From: Podocnemis expansa
Taxonomy: Eukaryota > Chordata > Testudines > Podocnemididae
Direction: 5' to 3'
Assembly: GCA_007922195.1 (NCBI GenBank)
Contig: ML682090.1
Location: forward strand, 1,409,389-1,473,388
DNA length: 64,000 nucleotides
Shown: in pieces, positions 46,328-53,265 of the stretch
Layout of the letters: the number at the start of each line of letters is the position of its first letter
Numbering within the stretch: the stretch's first letter is position 1
Position numbers and translations under genes: made by a program
The notes under the pieces: model-generated
What the model was told of the DNA's origin: nothing
Databases searched by the model: none
The model's input: only the letters and a program-made list of their open reading frames with translations

Positions 46328-47248
46328 TTTCCTGCTCATCATTGAATGTGATCGTAGCATCTGTGCCCCTAATGAGATCAAGGTCCCATTGTGCCAGGTG
46401 CTGTACATACACAGAGAGGGAGAGACAGTCCCTGCAATGGAGAGCTCATGGTTTAAGCCAGGAGTCTGCAACCTGCAGCTCCAAAGCCACATGCGACTCT
46501 TTGGCTGCCACCTTGTGGCTCCGAGCTCCCAGCCACCCCACTGCCCCCTGCCAGCAGGGGACCCTGCAAGTGGCCCATGCCAGGCTCTGAGCTCCCCACT
46601 ACCAGCAGGAGAGTCTGTGGGGGGGGCCCGCTCCTGGTTCTGGGCTCTCTCCCTGCCAGGGGACCCTGCAGCAGGTGCCCTGGCCCAGCTCCCCCACCAG
46701 GAGGCTACACCCACTGAGGCTCTCGAAACACTTGGTTATTGAAAGAATTTTAAAAAATGGTTCTTTTTATCTTTTGGGTTGCCAACCCCTAGTCTGAATA
46801 AAGAGAGAGGGAGGGACTTGGCTGACATCATGGAGTAGCTCAGTGGCAGAGTCAGAAATGCAATGCTGGTCCCAGATTCCCAGGCCAGCGTTCTGCCTGC
46901 TGGGCTTAAATGCAGTCAGATCATTGTGGACTGCTACTGCCATGATGCTGCTTGGTCTCCATCTTTTAGTGTAGCAGGGAGACAAGGGCCATTTACCCCA
47001 AACAGACCAGCTGCTTCTACCCACAGCTTGCCCATAACCTCATCCTCTCTCCCCTCTTTCCTAGAACGACAGCTTTCGGCTTCCTCAACGCCCTCTGCAA
47101 GCTGGCAGCCGTCCTGGGTATCAGCATCTTCACCTCCTTCGTTGGCATCACGAAAGCTGTGCCCATCTTGCTAGCCTCGACAGCATTGGCTCTGGGCAGC
47201 TCACTAGCATTGAAGCTGCCAGAGACACGTGGGCAGGTGCTGCAGTGA
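11416..47248 (+). CDS. SV2A: SV2A, synaptic vesicle glycoprotein 2A (complete, 12 coding exons)
   Basis: Joined exons are 11416-12004, 26596-26776, 28143-28294, 30541-30674, 31512-31601, 33000-33110, 34403-34491, 39362-39526, 40561-40694, 43392-43595, 44679-44838 and 47065-47248. They give 2193 nt, 730 residues plus TGA, against 742 in human. All introns are GT-AG and all phases join. SV2A is a 12-span major facilitator-like glycoprotein of synaptic vesicles that supports calcium-triggered release and interacts with synaptotagmin. It is the levetiracetam target, and its large luminal loop is a known receptor region for botulinum neurotoxin A. Visible here are the long acidic cytosolic N-terminus that distinguishes SV2A from SV2B and SV2C, facilitator signatures GGLADRIGRRQ and MDKIGRLR after spans 2 and 8, and luminal N-glycosylation sequons at Asn487, Asn537 and Asn562 matching the three human sites. 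No frame break or lost splice site is seen. Confidence 0.97.
12911..13275. mobile_element. Palindrome-rich repeat full of TTTCGAAA (copy 1)
   Basis: About 360 bp bounded by inverted 'GTTCACA' ends (left 'ggttacgttcacacacag', right 'gccatgtgaacacacctt') and packed with the self-complementary core TTTCGAAA or TTTTGAAA. A second copy in the opposite orientation lies at 51387-51712 and aligns over the whole length, including the spacer 'ccaaatggggtttaag'. The shared ends and lack of coding sequence point to a non-autonomous DNA transposon. I could not fix its target duplication or superfamily. Confidence 0.7.
13720..13910 (-). repeat. tRNA-derived MIR/CORE-type SINE fragment
   Basis: The + strand shows the reversed promoter part: 'gaatagaacccagg' as the B-box region and 'ctaaccactagac' as the A-box region, followed by a second such block near 13880-13905. 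This is the arrangement of a degenerate MIR-like SINE on the - strand. Confidence 0.55.
13911..14730. other. SV2A intron 1 sequence, nothing recognised
   Basis: No repeat family or exon signal that I recognise. Confidence 0.4.
14731..14915. mobile_element. hAT-type element, CAATGTTCCCTCTAA family (copy 1)
   Basis: Ends are CAATGTTCCCTCTAA and, on the right, TTAGAGGGAACAGTG, its imperfect inverse. Candidate 8-bp target copies are GTGAGTGA at 14723-14730 and GTGAGTGG overlapping the right tip. The inside is rich in alternating GTGTGCGC-type sequence. Related copies lie at 50684-51039 and 62887-63069. Confidence 0.75.
15640..16110 (-). repeat. Two adjacent MIR-type SINE fragments
   Basis: The + strand carries 'ggggaaactgaagcagagaaagg', '...ggtcacccagcaa' and 'tagaaccagggactcctgcc' at 15668-15800, and a second similar series at 16015-16110. 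This is the reverse complement of the MIR body, which reads 'tcagtttccccatctgta' in the sense direction. Confidence 0.6.
16116..16438. mobile_element. hAT-type element, CAGGGGTyTGCAACC family (copy 1)
   Basis: The left end reads CAGGGGTCTGCAGCC and the right end in reverse complement CAGGGGTTGCAACCC. Flanks ACCCTAAC and CCCTAACC form a 7- to 8-bp target duplication. The distal part 'cacttggttattgaaggaattttt' recurs in the copies at 46459-46790 and 60130-60696, which confirms one family. Confidence 0.8.
16439..17280. other. SV2A intron 1 sequence, nothing recognised
   Basis: No repeat family or exon recognised beyond the right flank of the hAT element. Confidence 0.4.
17284..17600. mobile_element. 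Interspersed repeat with long inverted ends (AAACAAACAAGGAG... family)
   Basis: The left side reads 'aaacaaacaaggaggcctgtggcacttaaagac' with 'acaaatttatt'; the right side is its near inverse ('gtgtttaagtgccacagg' then 'actccttgtttgttt'). Between them is the motif 'gagctttagtgagagaaaatcccac'. Related pieces occur at 37915-38045, 41245-41700 and 61880-62010. Inverted terminal arrangements are known in Penelope-like retroelements, but I cannot assign the family firmly. Confidence 0.6.
17650..18010. repeat. MIR/CORE-type SINE fragments in both orientations
   Basis: 17650-17790 is in sense ('ggtaacagcctgggtctgg', 'gagccaggactcctgggttctgtttctggctg'). 17866-18010 is in reverse ('ggggaaactgaggcacagagcag', 'gattagaagccagc'). 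Both are typical degenerate SINE pieces of this genome. Confidence 0.55.
18381..18569. mobile_element. Short hAT-type element with 8-bp target duplication CCCTAGAG
   Basis: Perfect flanking copies of CCCTAGAG at 18373-18380 and 18570-18577. The right end in reverse complement is CAGGGGTATCAAAC; the left end is a decayed TACGTGTCTCAAAC. It is 189 bp with no coding content. Confidence 0.8.
18578..23800. other. SV2A intron 1, central part, no exon recognised
   Basis: No coding similarity. A short SINE-like piece ('gctctaaccattagactccactcc') lies at about 20013-20050. The longest open frames, such as one of 172 codons at 19970-20488, are low in complexity, overlap this repeat and match nothing I know. 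Confidence 0.4.
23810..24260 (+). mobile_element. Degenerate CR1-type LINE 3' end
   Basis: The + strand reads like the end of CR1 ORF2: the 'ttcagggaagagccac' block, 'aaagactcaaggagctcagagcatttagcttaacaaagag', and 'tcatctagtttgacctcctgg' near the 3' end. The frames are broken many times. Confidence 0.65.
24261..26150. other. SV2A intron 1, no exon recognised
   Basis: No repeat or exon recognised, except pyrimidine-rich sequence at 25500-25860. A SINE tail-like piece lies at about 24550-24590. Confidence 0.4.
26155..26400 (+). repeat. Tandem copies of a tRNA-derived SINE head
   Basis: The unit 'gggtcctattcccagtgctgggaggggagtggggtttagtgggtagagcag' repeats with variation about three times, the last ending near 26395. 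The 'tagtgggtaga' part resembles a polymerase III A box. It lies 200 bp before SV2A exon 2. Confidence 0.6.
26596..26776 (+). CDS. SV2A: SV2A coding exon 2
   Basis: Codes residues 197-256 plus two bases of codon 257 (GLIVYLGMMVGAFLWG through the facilitator motif GGLADRIGRRQ to SGVG). Acceptor 'tgtccctccag'. The donor is the inner GT of 'ggggtgag', required for the frame to continue as Gly-Ile-Gly-Gly-Ser. Confidence 0.96.
28143..28294 (+). CDS. SV2A: SV2A coding exon 3
   Basis: Residues 257-308: IGGSIPIVFSYFSEFLAQEK, then the helix 'LCMFWMIGGIYASAMAWAII' and PHY. Acceptor 'ctttcccag', donor GTAAGA. The sequence is nearly identical to the mammalian protein. Confidence 0.96.
28547..28813. repeat. 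Large inverted repeat in SV2A intron 3
   Basis: Two arms of about 48 bp, 28547-28594 and 28765-28813, are inverse copies with few mismatches; the shared core is CCACTGCAGTGCC plus ATGGGAG-TGTCGTTTG. The inner region also pairs: 'ctcccatgatgcacca' at about 28640 against 'tggtgcattatgggac' at about 28721. It may be a palindromic DNA transposon; the outer flanks lose similarity gradually and I see no target duplication. Confidence 0.65.
29535..30415 (-). mobile_element. Degenerate CR1-like LINE 3' part
   Basis: The - strand frame at 29799-30071 has 'MENVQRRAVKMIRGMEQL' and a downstream segment with 'GVKKINREVLFTTY', in the style of CR1 ORF2 and its 3' end. The + strand includes 'gttccatccccctgatcattttcactgcccttctctgcacattttcc', a common reptile LINE block. 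It ends about 125 bp before exon 4. Confidence 0.65.
30541..30674 (+). CDS. SV2A: SV2A coding exon 4
   Basis: Residues 308-352: WSFQMGSAYQFHSWRVFVLV, then CAFPSVFAIGALTTMPESPR and FFLE. Acceptor 'ctccaccgcag', donor GTAAAG, phase 0. The PESPR segment is the facilitator motif following span 6. Confidence 0.96.
31512..31601 (+). CDS. SV2A: SV2A coding exon 5
   Basis: Residues 353-382, exactly 30 codons (NGKHDEAWMVLKQVHDTNMR to ERVFS), the start of the cytosolic loop between spans 6 and 7. Acceptor 'tgtcttacag', donor GTAAGA. Confidence 0.96.
31700..31960. repeat. MIR-type SINE fragments in opposite orientation
   Basis: The sense part is at 31705-31790 ('gggctgggagtcaggagacctgggttttattcctgactctcctg'). 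The reverse part is at 31860-31960 ('cagctagggaaactgaggtacag'). Confidence 0.55.
33000..33110 (+). CDS. SV2A: SV2A coding exon 6
   Basis: Residues 383-419, exactly 37 codons (VTHIKTIKQEDELIEIQSDT, GTWYRRWMVRILNLSQQ). Cytosolic loop. Acceptor 'tccttgcag', donor GTAGGG. The last third differs from human more than neighbouring exons do. Confidence 0.95.
34403..34491 (+). CDS. SV2A: SV2A coding exon 7
   Basis: Residues 420-448 plus two bases of 449 (VWNNFQQCFAPEYRRVTLMM, MAVWFTMSF), entering span 7. Acceptor 'tctcctccag', donor GTGGGA. Confidence 0.95.
34610..34795 (-). repeat. tRNA-derived SINE fragments
   Basis: The + strand has 'ggagtcatgactcctggctcc' and, twice, a 'cctagactccactccccacagagc'-type block. 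This is the reverse complement of the 'gggagtggggtctag' SINE head seen at 26155-26400. Confidence 0.55.
34800..36339. other. SV2A intron 7, repeat-poor stretch
   Basis: No transposon recognised. The part from about 35620 to 36010 is a non-repetitive sequence with several TAAT or ATTA cores and short palindromes (TGATATCA, TGCCATGGCA). That is compatible with a conserved non-coding element, but conservation cannot be tested from one sequence. Confidence 0.35.
36348..36534. mobile_element. Short hAT-type element, decayed
   Basis: The right end in reverse complement is CAGGGGTGATCAATAAG; the left end GGGCGATAGTATTAA is a degraded partner. Flanks CTCTATGA (36340-36347) and CTCTATAG (36535-36542) match at six of eight bases. 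It is 187 bp and non-coding. Confidence 0.65.
37567..37602 (+). repeat. (GT)18 microsatellite
   Basis: Uninterrupted GT run inside SV2A intron 7. Confidence 0.98.
37670..37800 (+). repeat. tRNA-derived SINE fragments
   Basis: 'gatgcagtgattagagctgg' followed by two 'cttgggttctgtgtct'/'actcctgggttctgtgtctgg' blocks, the same SINE head as at 26155-26400. Confidence 0.55.
37915..38045. mobile_element. Miniature copy of the inverted-end repeat family
   Basis: The left piece 'gttttgtggcactttaaaaggctaacaaattta' and the right piece 'tctttaaaagtgccacag' with 'aactccttgtttgttctg' are mutual inverses separated by only about 40 bases. This is an internally deleted relative of 17284-17600. Confidence 0.6.
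39110..39310 (+). repeat. Three SINE-tail-like units in a row
   Basis: The unit 'cagctcctagcacagtgaggtcctagttcatgac' with a following 'taatacatctaatagcag' repeats about three times at roughly 70-bp spacing. This is the 3' tail type seen with CORE-SINEs in this window. It ends about 50 bp before SV2A exon 8. Confidence 0.5.
39338..39356 (+). repeat. (TC)9 tract forming the pyrimidine tract of the exon 8 acceptor
   Basis: A TC dinucleotide run lies directly before 'caatag' and exon 8, so a microsatellite supplies the polypyrimidine tract for this splice site. Confidence 0.9.
39362..39526 (+). CDS. SV2A: SV2A coding exon 8, start of the large luminal loop
   Basis: Residues 449-503 plus part of 504 (SYYGLTVWFPDMIKHLQNIE onward). 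The loop begins after WFPDM. The sequon N-F-T at Asn487 corresponds to human Asn498. Donor GTGAGT at 39527, chosen because it yields Lys-Phe-Ile across the junction. This exon varies most from human within the loop (for example 'HLQNIEYALRTKVFTHEKVE'). Confidence 0.95.
40561..40694 (+). CDS. SV2A: SV2A coding exon 9, luminal loop repeats
   Basis: Residues 504-548 plus one base of 549. It codes pentapeptide-like repeats (SVSFEDSLFEECYFEDITSS, NTFFKNCTFISTVFYNT), which in SV2 proteins form a beta-helical luminal domain used as a receptor surface by botulinum neurotoxin A. The sequon N-C-T at Asn537 corresponds to human Asn548. Acceptor 'tcactgacag', donor GTAACT. Confidence 0.95.
40895..41135 (-). 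repeat. tRNA-derived SINE
   Basis: In reverse complement the sequence shows an A-box-like 'ttggctaacacacg' and, about 25 bases on, 'cccgggttcgatcccgcc', a good B box. No clover-leaf with paired acceptor stem is seen, so this is a SINE head and not a tRNA gene. Confidence 0.6.
41245..41700. mobile_element. Longer copy of the inverted-end repeat family
   Basis: It starts 'aaacaaacaaggaatctggtggcacttctcaagactaacagattta' and contains 'gagcttttgtgggagaaaatcccacatcatcagg', close to 17284-17600. It extends further with a - strand open stretch (41442-41636). The extension may be the part missing from the shorter copies. Confidence 0.6.
42888..43290 (+). repeat. Degenerate tandem repeat, about five units of 81-91 bp
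   Basis: Each unit contains 'gttaaacagcagccgtgctccacctcagaggtggctgcatttcag' or a variant; unit starts fall near 42890, 42981, 43066, 43149 and 43232. 'CAGAGGTGGCTGCAT' recurs in four of the five. The array ends about 100 bp before SV2A exon 10. Confidence 0.8.
43392..43595 (+). CDS. SV2A: SV2A coding exon 10
   Basis: Residues 549-616 plus one base of 617: DLFEYKFINTKIINSTFLHN to MDKIGRLRML. Sequon N-S-T at Asn562 matches human Asn573. The end of the loop ('GCQLDFSDDNNAY') differs from the human sequence. Span 8 and the facilitator signature follow. Acceptor 'cctctccacag', donor GTAAGG. Confidence 0.95.
44679..44838 (+). CDS. SV2A: SV2A coding exon 11
   Basis: Residues 617-669 plus two bases of 670: AGSSVMSCVSCFFLSFGNSE, SAMIALLCLFGGVSIASWNA, LDVLTVELYPSDK. 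Acceptor 'ctgccacag', donor 'ag|gtacaa'. Almost unchanged from human. Confidence 0.96.
45045..45170 (+). repeat. tRNA-derived SINE fragment
   Basis: 'ggcccaatcgtaagagcaggaggcttgggagtcaagactcctggggtctcttcccagctcc' matches the SINE head type found throughout the window. Confidence 0.55.
45339..45536. mobile_element. hAT-type element, CAGTGGTTCCCAAC ends
   Basis: The left end CAGTGGTTCCCAAC and right end in reverse complement CAGTGTTTCCCAAC differ at one base. Flanks GAGTAGAG (45331-45338) and CAGTAGAG (45537-45544) match at six of eight. 198 bp, no coding content. Confidence 0.8.
46289..46325 (+). repeat. (CT)18 microsatellite
   Basis: Uninterrupted CT run in SV2A intron 11. Confidence 0.97.
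46459..46790. mobile_element. hAT-type element, CAGGGGTyTGCAACC family (copy 2)
   Basis: The left end CAGGAGTCTGCAACC and right end in reverse complement GGGGTTGGCAACCC, with the shared distal block 'cgaaacacttggttattgaaagaatttt'. The target duplication is decayed (GTTTAAGC against GTCTGAAT). Confidence 0.75.
47065..47248 (+). CDS. SV2A: SV2A coding exon 12 with stop codon
   Basis: Residues 670-730: RTTAFGFLNALCKLAAVLGI, SIFTSFVGITKAVPILLAST, ALALGSSLALKLPETRGQVL, Q, then TGA at 47246-47248. It codes the last two spans and the short cytosolic tail. Acceptor 'ctctttcctag'. Confidence 0.96.
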
Positions 47249-48040
47249 GTGAGGGGGGCAAGCCCCCCCCATCAGCCCCCTGCCAGGGAGTTTAGAGTTG
47301 TTAGACACTGTGAAATGTCTTACTTTATCATTTTGATTTTTTTCCACTCCCCCCCCTTTATTTGGTGTCATACTGCGTTTGAGAATCAGCTTGTTCTTTG
47401 TGGAGTTGGGGGGCAAGGAAAACAACTTAATTGAGAAGGAGAGGAAAAAAGAACCTCTTTGCACTACAGTCAGGCTGCAAATAGCCCAGCCTGGTGGGTG
47501 AATGGATTAGCTAGGCAGGCGCCAAGCTACCTAGTTCCTGAACGGAGCTGGACACCAGGCGTTAGGGCCAGATTCTCAAAGGTGACTTAGGCTGAGCATC
47601 ATCTAAAGTCTAGGTAGATGCCCTGCCACCTTTGTGGAACTAGCCCTAGAGCGTGTATGTGCTGGTGAACACGTGATAAATTTAAATTTACACACGTGAG
47701 TGTAAACTAGTAGTACATGTAACGTGTATTCACGAATCTTGGCTGTGTAAACTCCAAATCCTCATTTATTTTTAATAGGGCACATGTGGTGTGTTGAGAG
47801 CAATGCAAACCCCTCCCCGCTTCCCCTCCCAGTTTCTGGGCCCATTGAGTCATATGTAAAGTAGCATCCATTTCAGGTGTTACCACAGCATCAGTTTCAG
47901 GCTTTATAGCCGAGTTTGCAGGAGCAAATCGGCAGAGCTCAGTTGTTTCCTGTGTCACATGACCCAAATTTGAAATCTTGATCTGCACGCATCCTAGCAC
48001 CATGTCTCACTGAATAAAGACATCCGCTGGTAAATTTGTG
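47249..48040 (+). other. SV2A: SV2A 3' UTR, probable
   Basis: It follows the stop codon. The first clear AATAAA, at 48013-48018, is followed by GT-containing sequence ('gctggtaaatttgtgcc'), a plausible cleavage region. The end is inferred from this signal only. Confidence 0.5.
48013..48018 (+). terminator. SV2A: Candidate SV2A polyadenylation signal AATAAA
   Basis: Canonical hexamer about 765 bases after the SV2A stop, the first on the + strand downstream. Confidence 0.5.
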
Positions 48041-48280
48041 CCAGTTGCCATTGGCGTATGCACCCCCCCCCCCCAGTCCTCCAGACTCTGGTGTTATCAG
48101 CCATTCATACATTTTGCAGGCAGCAGGTCTTGGAGCTTGTTGGCATGGCAGAGACTGCATAAGAGTAGCAGTTCTATCCTTGGCTCTGTTTAGTGAGCGT
48201 CCTGACGCTCTGTGCCTCAATTTCCCCATCTGTAAAACTGGGATTAAGATCCTTGCATCCGTCTGATGAGTGCTTGAGAG

Positions 48281-48567
48281 CAGCAGTTCTCAAGAATGGT
48301 GCGACACAATGAGCATGCTGCTGGCAGCTGGCCAGCTGCCGAAACCCGCCTCCCCCCCGCCCCCGCCCCCGCCCCCCCAACTGCTGAAACAAACCTGGTG
48401 GCTTGGGGTTTCTTCTTGTGGTGGAGTGAATTGCGGCAGCAGGAGGCTGCTTGTGGAGGGAAGTTTGTGCTGGGCACTGGCAGCGCTTTTTGGTGGTGGG
48501 ATGGGGGCACTTGTGTCAGGCATGGTGGGCCACCAATGTCCCAGTAGGAAAAGGTTGTGAACCCCCT
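48281..48567. mobile_element. hAT-type element, decayed, with GC-rich interior
   Basis: The left end CAGCAGTTCTCAA and right end in reverse complement CAGGGGGTTCACAA are imperfect inverses. Flanks CTTGAGAG and CTTTAGAT match at six of eight. A C-rich run lies inside at about 48350-48380. Confidence 0.6.
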
Positions 48568-50683
48568 GCTTTAGATGACCGGTGCTATAGGAACAGCAAA
48601 ATAGTAGCTTTTCCTCCTGTTCACCAGCTTCAGTTCATCCATCCCTCTGCAACTGGAAAAATTTAACACACTAACCCAGGGCAATCCCTGTCTCCCCACT
48701 GGCCATTTCAGACGAGCAACACAGCAGTGCTCTGGCCCCTGTTTGTGCTGGGCTGTTAAACATAATTTCTTTTGTTGGAGGAGGGGGAGAAAATTTTACT
48801 TTGAAGATTAGGGTGGATGATTTTTTTTTTTTTTTTTTAAATAGCTCTCATGCTAAGATGGCAGTTCAGCTGGCCTGACTGTGCCACAAACCTCAGTCTC
48901 GTCTGTGGGTGTCTGGTCATGCTAGATTTGGTGTTTAGTGTATTTAATGGCATAGCTGTTGATCTCTCCCTCTGCCAGGACCTTGGTTGACACTGTCTAT
49001 TCTATACTTGAAAATGTAGCTTGCCCTAGCTATGTCATTCAGTAAATTAGTTCATGTCCTGTATATTCTGCATCCCAGGGCGTAAGGTCTATTGCCTGGG
49101 AAGGTTTCCAGCGGGCATGGCCAGGGCAGAGGTCCCTAAGTGGGTATGTCCCCTCCTCTCAGGAGAGGCTCGGGGATATTGGCCAGCCCCTCATTTGGAG
49201 CAGGGAGGAAGCCACCACCAAGCCCTGCTATGCTCCCATCACTGGTGCCCAGCCCCACTGTAACCCTGGCTCCCAGTACTGGTCTATACCTGGCTGTGGC
49301 CCTGGCTCTTGACTGTGACTCGTGAGGACTAGAGTGAGGAGGACACTACAACTGAAAAAGTTTGCGGCTCATTGGCTAAGACTCTCTAGCCTGAGGACAG
49401 CTAGTGATCAAGCACTTTCCAGAGGGTGACACATGGGCTGGGGGGAGGCAGACTGGGGGGGTCAGGATGGGAAGCCAGCCAGTTGCTGTGTTAGCAGGTG
49501 AACCAGCTAGTTGGCAGCAGAGATGGTGGGAAGGAAAAGGAGAAGTAGAAATTGTCTAGATGATGGTAGGATCTGCCCTCAATGAATTTTTGGGGTTCCC
49601 CCCACCGCAACCTTGTAGTTCCACCTTGGTAGATGCTGGCGTTCACACAGAAGTGCGTAGGTGGTGGTGCGATTGCTTTTCTAGCCCTGCAATGCACAGG
49701 TGGAAGCAGGTGTGAGCCCACAGTGTAGGATTGCCTGGAGCAAACAGGCTCTCCCACTACCTGAAAGAGGCAGTAAATTCCCCTCCCCAGCTGGGGAAGA
49801 AATTAGGGTGTATGACCCTCATGGCTTCTGATGGGCAGCAGACTTTGGACCCAAGGATGTTTTTCTCACACGGCTTATACCCCCTCCTTCTATAGTCACA
49901 TTCAGTGATGGGCTCAACCCTCAACAGCCGCAGCCAACCAGCATGGCTGGATTAAGGCAGGGGCTTTAGGGGCTGCAGTCATGGGCCCTGACCTAAAGGC
50001 AGAGCCTCATTGCCCCGCAATAATCTAGCCTGGCCAGCCTGAGCAGCACAGTGCTGCTTGGCCTGCCTGCCTTGCCCCAGGCTGGCTAGTGCGTCCAGAC
50101 CAGGAGCAAGGCAGGAGCGCCACGGACTGCGGCGTCTGGCCCAAAGCCCCACCGGCAGCTGGCCAGGCTGCGGGGCACCTCTCAGCCCCAGACTGCCAAG
50201 TACCAACCAGGCTATGGGCCCTGGATCCCACCCTGGACCCGAGTTTGCAGAATCCAAACCACAGTGCCTAGCTCACAGGAGGTGGGCCAAAACTGACCCT
50301 CAAAGGCCCTCACAGTCCTTGCTCCGGCTCCAGTTGGATTGGGAACAAGGCTTAATCTTGTCGTCTCTGGCCTGATGCAGATTTAACTCCTGTTAGGATG
50401 GGCAGTGCACTGAGGCTGAAAGGAGCTTGGTGTAAGATGCCCAGATTTTGTACCATGTGTGTAGTTGGGGTGAACTGAGCAAAGGTATTGCCTTCCTGAA
50501 GGAGTGGTGAGGTAGTTGAGGCCAGGCGGGGGTTCAGGCCTGGATCCCCAAAGGCACCCCAGCTGATTTCCTAACGTGCTGTTTGATTCCCCCACCTGAA
50601 GTAGCTTTGGATATGGGATGGAGAGCAGCACCCTTGTTGCAGCATCCACCTAGCTTTTTCAGAAAGTGGGAGGACACTCTTAC
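48568..50683. other. SV2A-BOLA1 intergenic, no gene recognised
   Basis: No coding similarity. A poly-T run lies at 48821-48838. GC-rich sequence at 49980-50270 gives open frames on both strands with no recognisable protein. Confidence 0.4.
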
Positions 50684-51039
50684 CTATGTTCCCTCTAAGC
50701 TGTGCGCATGTGCGCACGCACACAGGTCATGAAACCCGCACACACGACAAAATAAAGCCTGCACAAAAAAATTAAACAGTGCTAATATTTTTATGCCACT
50801 TTAAGAAAGCGGTTTCAAGTAGCATGTTTCAAATAAGATTTTGTAATTTATAAAATCATTTCCATCACCATATCAAAATAAAATTTAGATATTATTTACA
50901 TCATACACACTTGCTTTATTGCGCTCACAAGTTCGACCACTCTCACTGGAGGGTGCACAAATTTGCACACTGGTTCTGAAAATTTGCACAAAAGAATCTT
51001 TTTGCGCACACAGCCTATGAGAAATTAGAGGGAACATTG
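50684..51039. mobile_element. hAT-type element, CAATGTTCCCTCTAA family (copy 2), perfect 8-bp duplication
   Basis: The flanks are identical ACTCTTAC at 50676-50683 and 51040-51047. The ends are CTATGTTCCCTCTAA and, in reverse complement, CAATGTTCCCTCTAAT. At 356 bp this is the longest of the three copies; the others (14731, 62887) lack a middle portion. Confidence 0.88.
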
Positions 51040-51386
51040 ACTCTTACCCAGCTGTCCTCCCTAGGGCCAATAAACTTTTTTCATTCCAAGGTCCTTGATC
51101 CAGGCAGCTGTTACATGCCAGCCCTTAATTCTCCACACTAAAAAACCAGCACTGTTGAGGAAACAGAAGATGAAGATTTCCCAAAATAGCCATTTTGGGG
51201 GCTCTCCATTTGCAGGGCAAGGGGAAATGTACACTGTAGCTTAGAATTTTTATGTTGTGCTTTAAAAACCCAGCAAATGGTAGCCAGCTACCTCAGTGTC
51301 CTTCCCCCTTCCATTGTGTGGAAAAAAAAGAGGGCAGAATCCCTGCCATAGCCTTTCTGCTGGTAGCAATGGGCTAAAGACATCGG

Positions 51387-51712
51387 GTGTGTTCACACAG
51401 CAGTCTTATTTCGAAACAACAGAGGTTGTTTTGAAATAAGAAATGCCACGTTCACACGACGTACCATTGTTTCGAAACAACTTAAACCCCATTTGGTGAC
51501 AAAACAATGTTGTTTCGAAACAATCCCATCTGAACACGTTATTTCGAAACGATGGTGACTCGTTTCGAAATAACTGTTGTCCGAACATGCTATTTCGCTT
51601 TGAGCTTTTTTCCTTAATTCGAATTAACTTATTTTGAAATAACGCCTTATTTCGATACAAGTTGTTTCGAAACAACTTCTATGGAAATAACCCCCTGTGT
51701 GTGAACATAGCC
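51387..51712. mobile_element. Palindrome-rich repeat full of TTTCGAAA (copy 2, reversed)
   Basis: It starts 'ggtgtgttcacacagcag' and ends 'ctgtgtgtgaacatagcc', inverse ends of about 17 bp. The body matches copy 1 (12911-13275) in reverse orientation. TTTCGAAA or its variants occur about ten times. The flanking 'catc' on both sides may be a short target duplication but is not convincing. Confidence 0.7.
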
Positions 51713-52910
51713 ATCTGAGTCTGGGCTGACCTGAGGCGAGAACAGCCTTGAGGGAGGACTGAACCATTTACTGAATGGCAGAAGAGCCCTGTATTTCTGC
51801 ATAGGCCCCCACTGAGATCAATGGGATTTAGATACATGCTGGAATGTTATTCTAAAATCCAGACTCTTGAGGGCATCCAACCCTCCTTTCGCCCCCCAAA
51901 TGCTATCAAGCAACAACAGTCCTTTGCACAGGTGCCCAAATTGGTGGGGATGGGTAGAGTAATCTTTTAAAAAACCTTGCAGGGGGACATTACCATCCTT
52001 ATTTTAAAAATATATACAATGCACTGTGCTAAGTATTAATGCTATGTGCTGGTAACCTCAGATACAGAGGGAGTAAAGCTATTGCATGCCAATCTAACAG
52101 AGCAGAATCTGGATTTCTGGGCAATTTTGATGAGTGGAATGGGGGGGGGAGTGCTGGGTCTCCAGTTGTATTTCATAGTCTATTTGCATGACAAAGCACA
52201 CTAATTGTTCCATTGCCTGTTAATCACTTAATGGTCCCATGCTTGAAGAGCTAGACGTCTCTTTGTGTCATCAGCTGAAGATCTGAACCCAAATGTCCTC
52301 CCAAAGGCCCATTAATCATCTAATTATAGATGCCCAACAAACCGAGCGCACAAAGCTTCACAAGTTATGAACTTGATGAGCACCTGTGTGGGGTCTGATG
52401 TGGTTTTTTTAGCATAATGGGGGCCAGCCAAGCTCCAAAACAGGGATTTAAATATCTTATCTTCACTGCAGAGCTAAACAGATACCAACACAGTACTTGG
52501 GGGTAGAGTGCAGGTTAAGGTCACCTAGGTCTGCATCAGGAAAACCAAACAAACTCACTGATTCTAGTTCACTGCATAGAGATGTGTGATGTATACCAAG
52601 GTGGTGGTGGGGACATACTGCTGCATTTTTTAAGAGAAAGTTGTATTTGTATTTTTTTAATCTTTGAGAAGATATTTGAGTATTATGTTTTTATCATTTT
52701 GCACCAGATCTGTTTCCCTTCCTTGAGGCAAAGTGTAGCTGGAAGCAAGAGTTACTCAGCAAAAAGGGGTTCTTGACTGCAGATGAAGTGGGAAGGAATG
52801 GTGGAAATGACCAAACATCCTGAATCTCTGTAAGATACCTAGCTACAGCCCTCTTTGCCACAGTATCTGAATACATCCCAGCATCCAATACTTATAACCC
52901 TCCAGTGAGG
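51713..52910. other. Intergenic, no gene recognised; possible conserved element
   Basis: The part at about 52160-52420 is repeat-free and contains ATTTGCAT (octamer type), several TAAT and TTAAT cores, and CAGCTG. This composition is common in vertebrate enhancers, but there is no direct evidence for function. Confidence 0.35.
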
Positions 52911-52914
52911 CAAA

Positions 52915-53265
52915 TTACAGGTAGGGAAACGGAGGCACAGAGCGATGAGGAGCCTGTCTATATAATAGAAGCCAGAAGCACAGCACCTGTAGCTGGGATC
53001 TTGCCAGCTTAAATAGCGTAACATTAGCCAGCAATTCTGCACCATCATAGCTTTGGGTGTACCAGTCAGCTCTCTTAAAGCTGGCTTGAGCCTACCCACA
53101 AAGGCTGCAGTCGCCCCCTCCGCATGAAATGCAGCCACAACTTCAGTGGCTTGTGCATAGTCACACACAATCTGCGGCTGAGGGAGGAATCAAAGCCAGC
53201 TCAGTCTCATTTAATCCTAGCTCACACTCTAACCACTGAGCCATCTTTCCCTTACAGCTCTGACA
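52915..53265 (-). repeat. MIR-type SINE fragments
   Basis: 'aggtagggaaacggaggcacagagcgatgagg' at 52920 and 'ctcacactctaaccactgagccatcttt' at 53220 are reversed MIR body and A-box regions. Confidence 0.55.
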
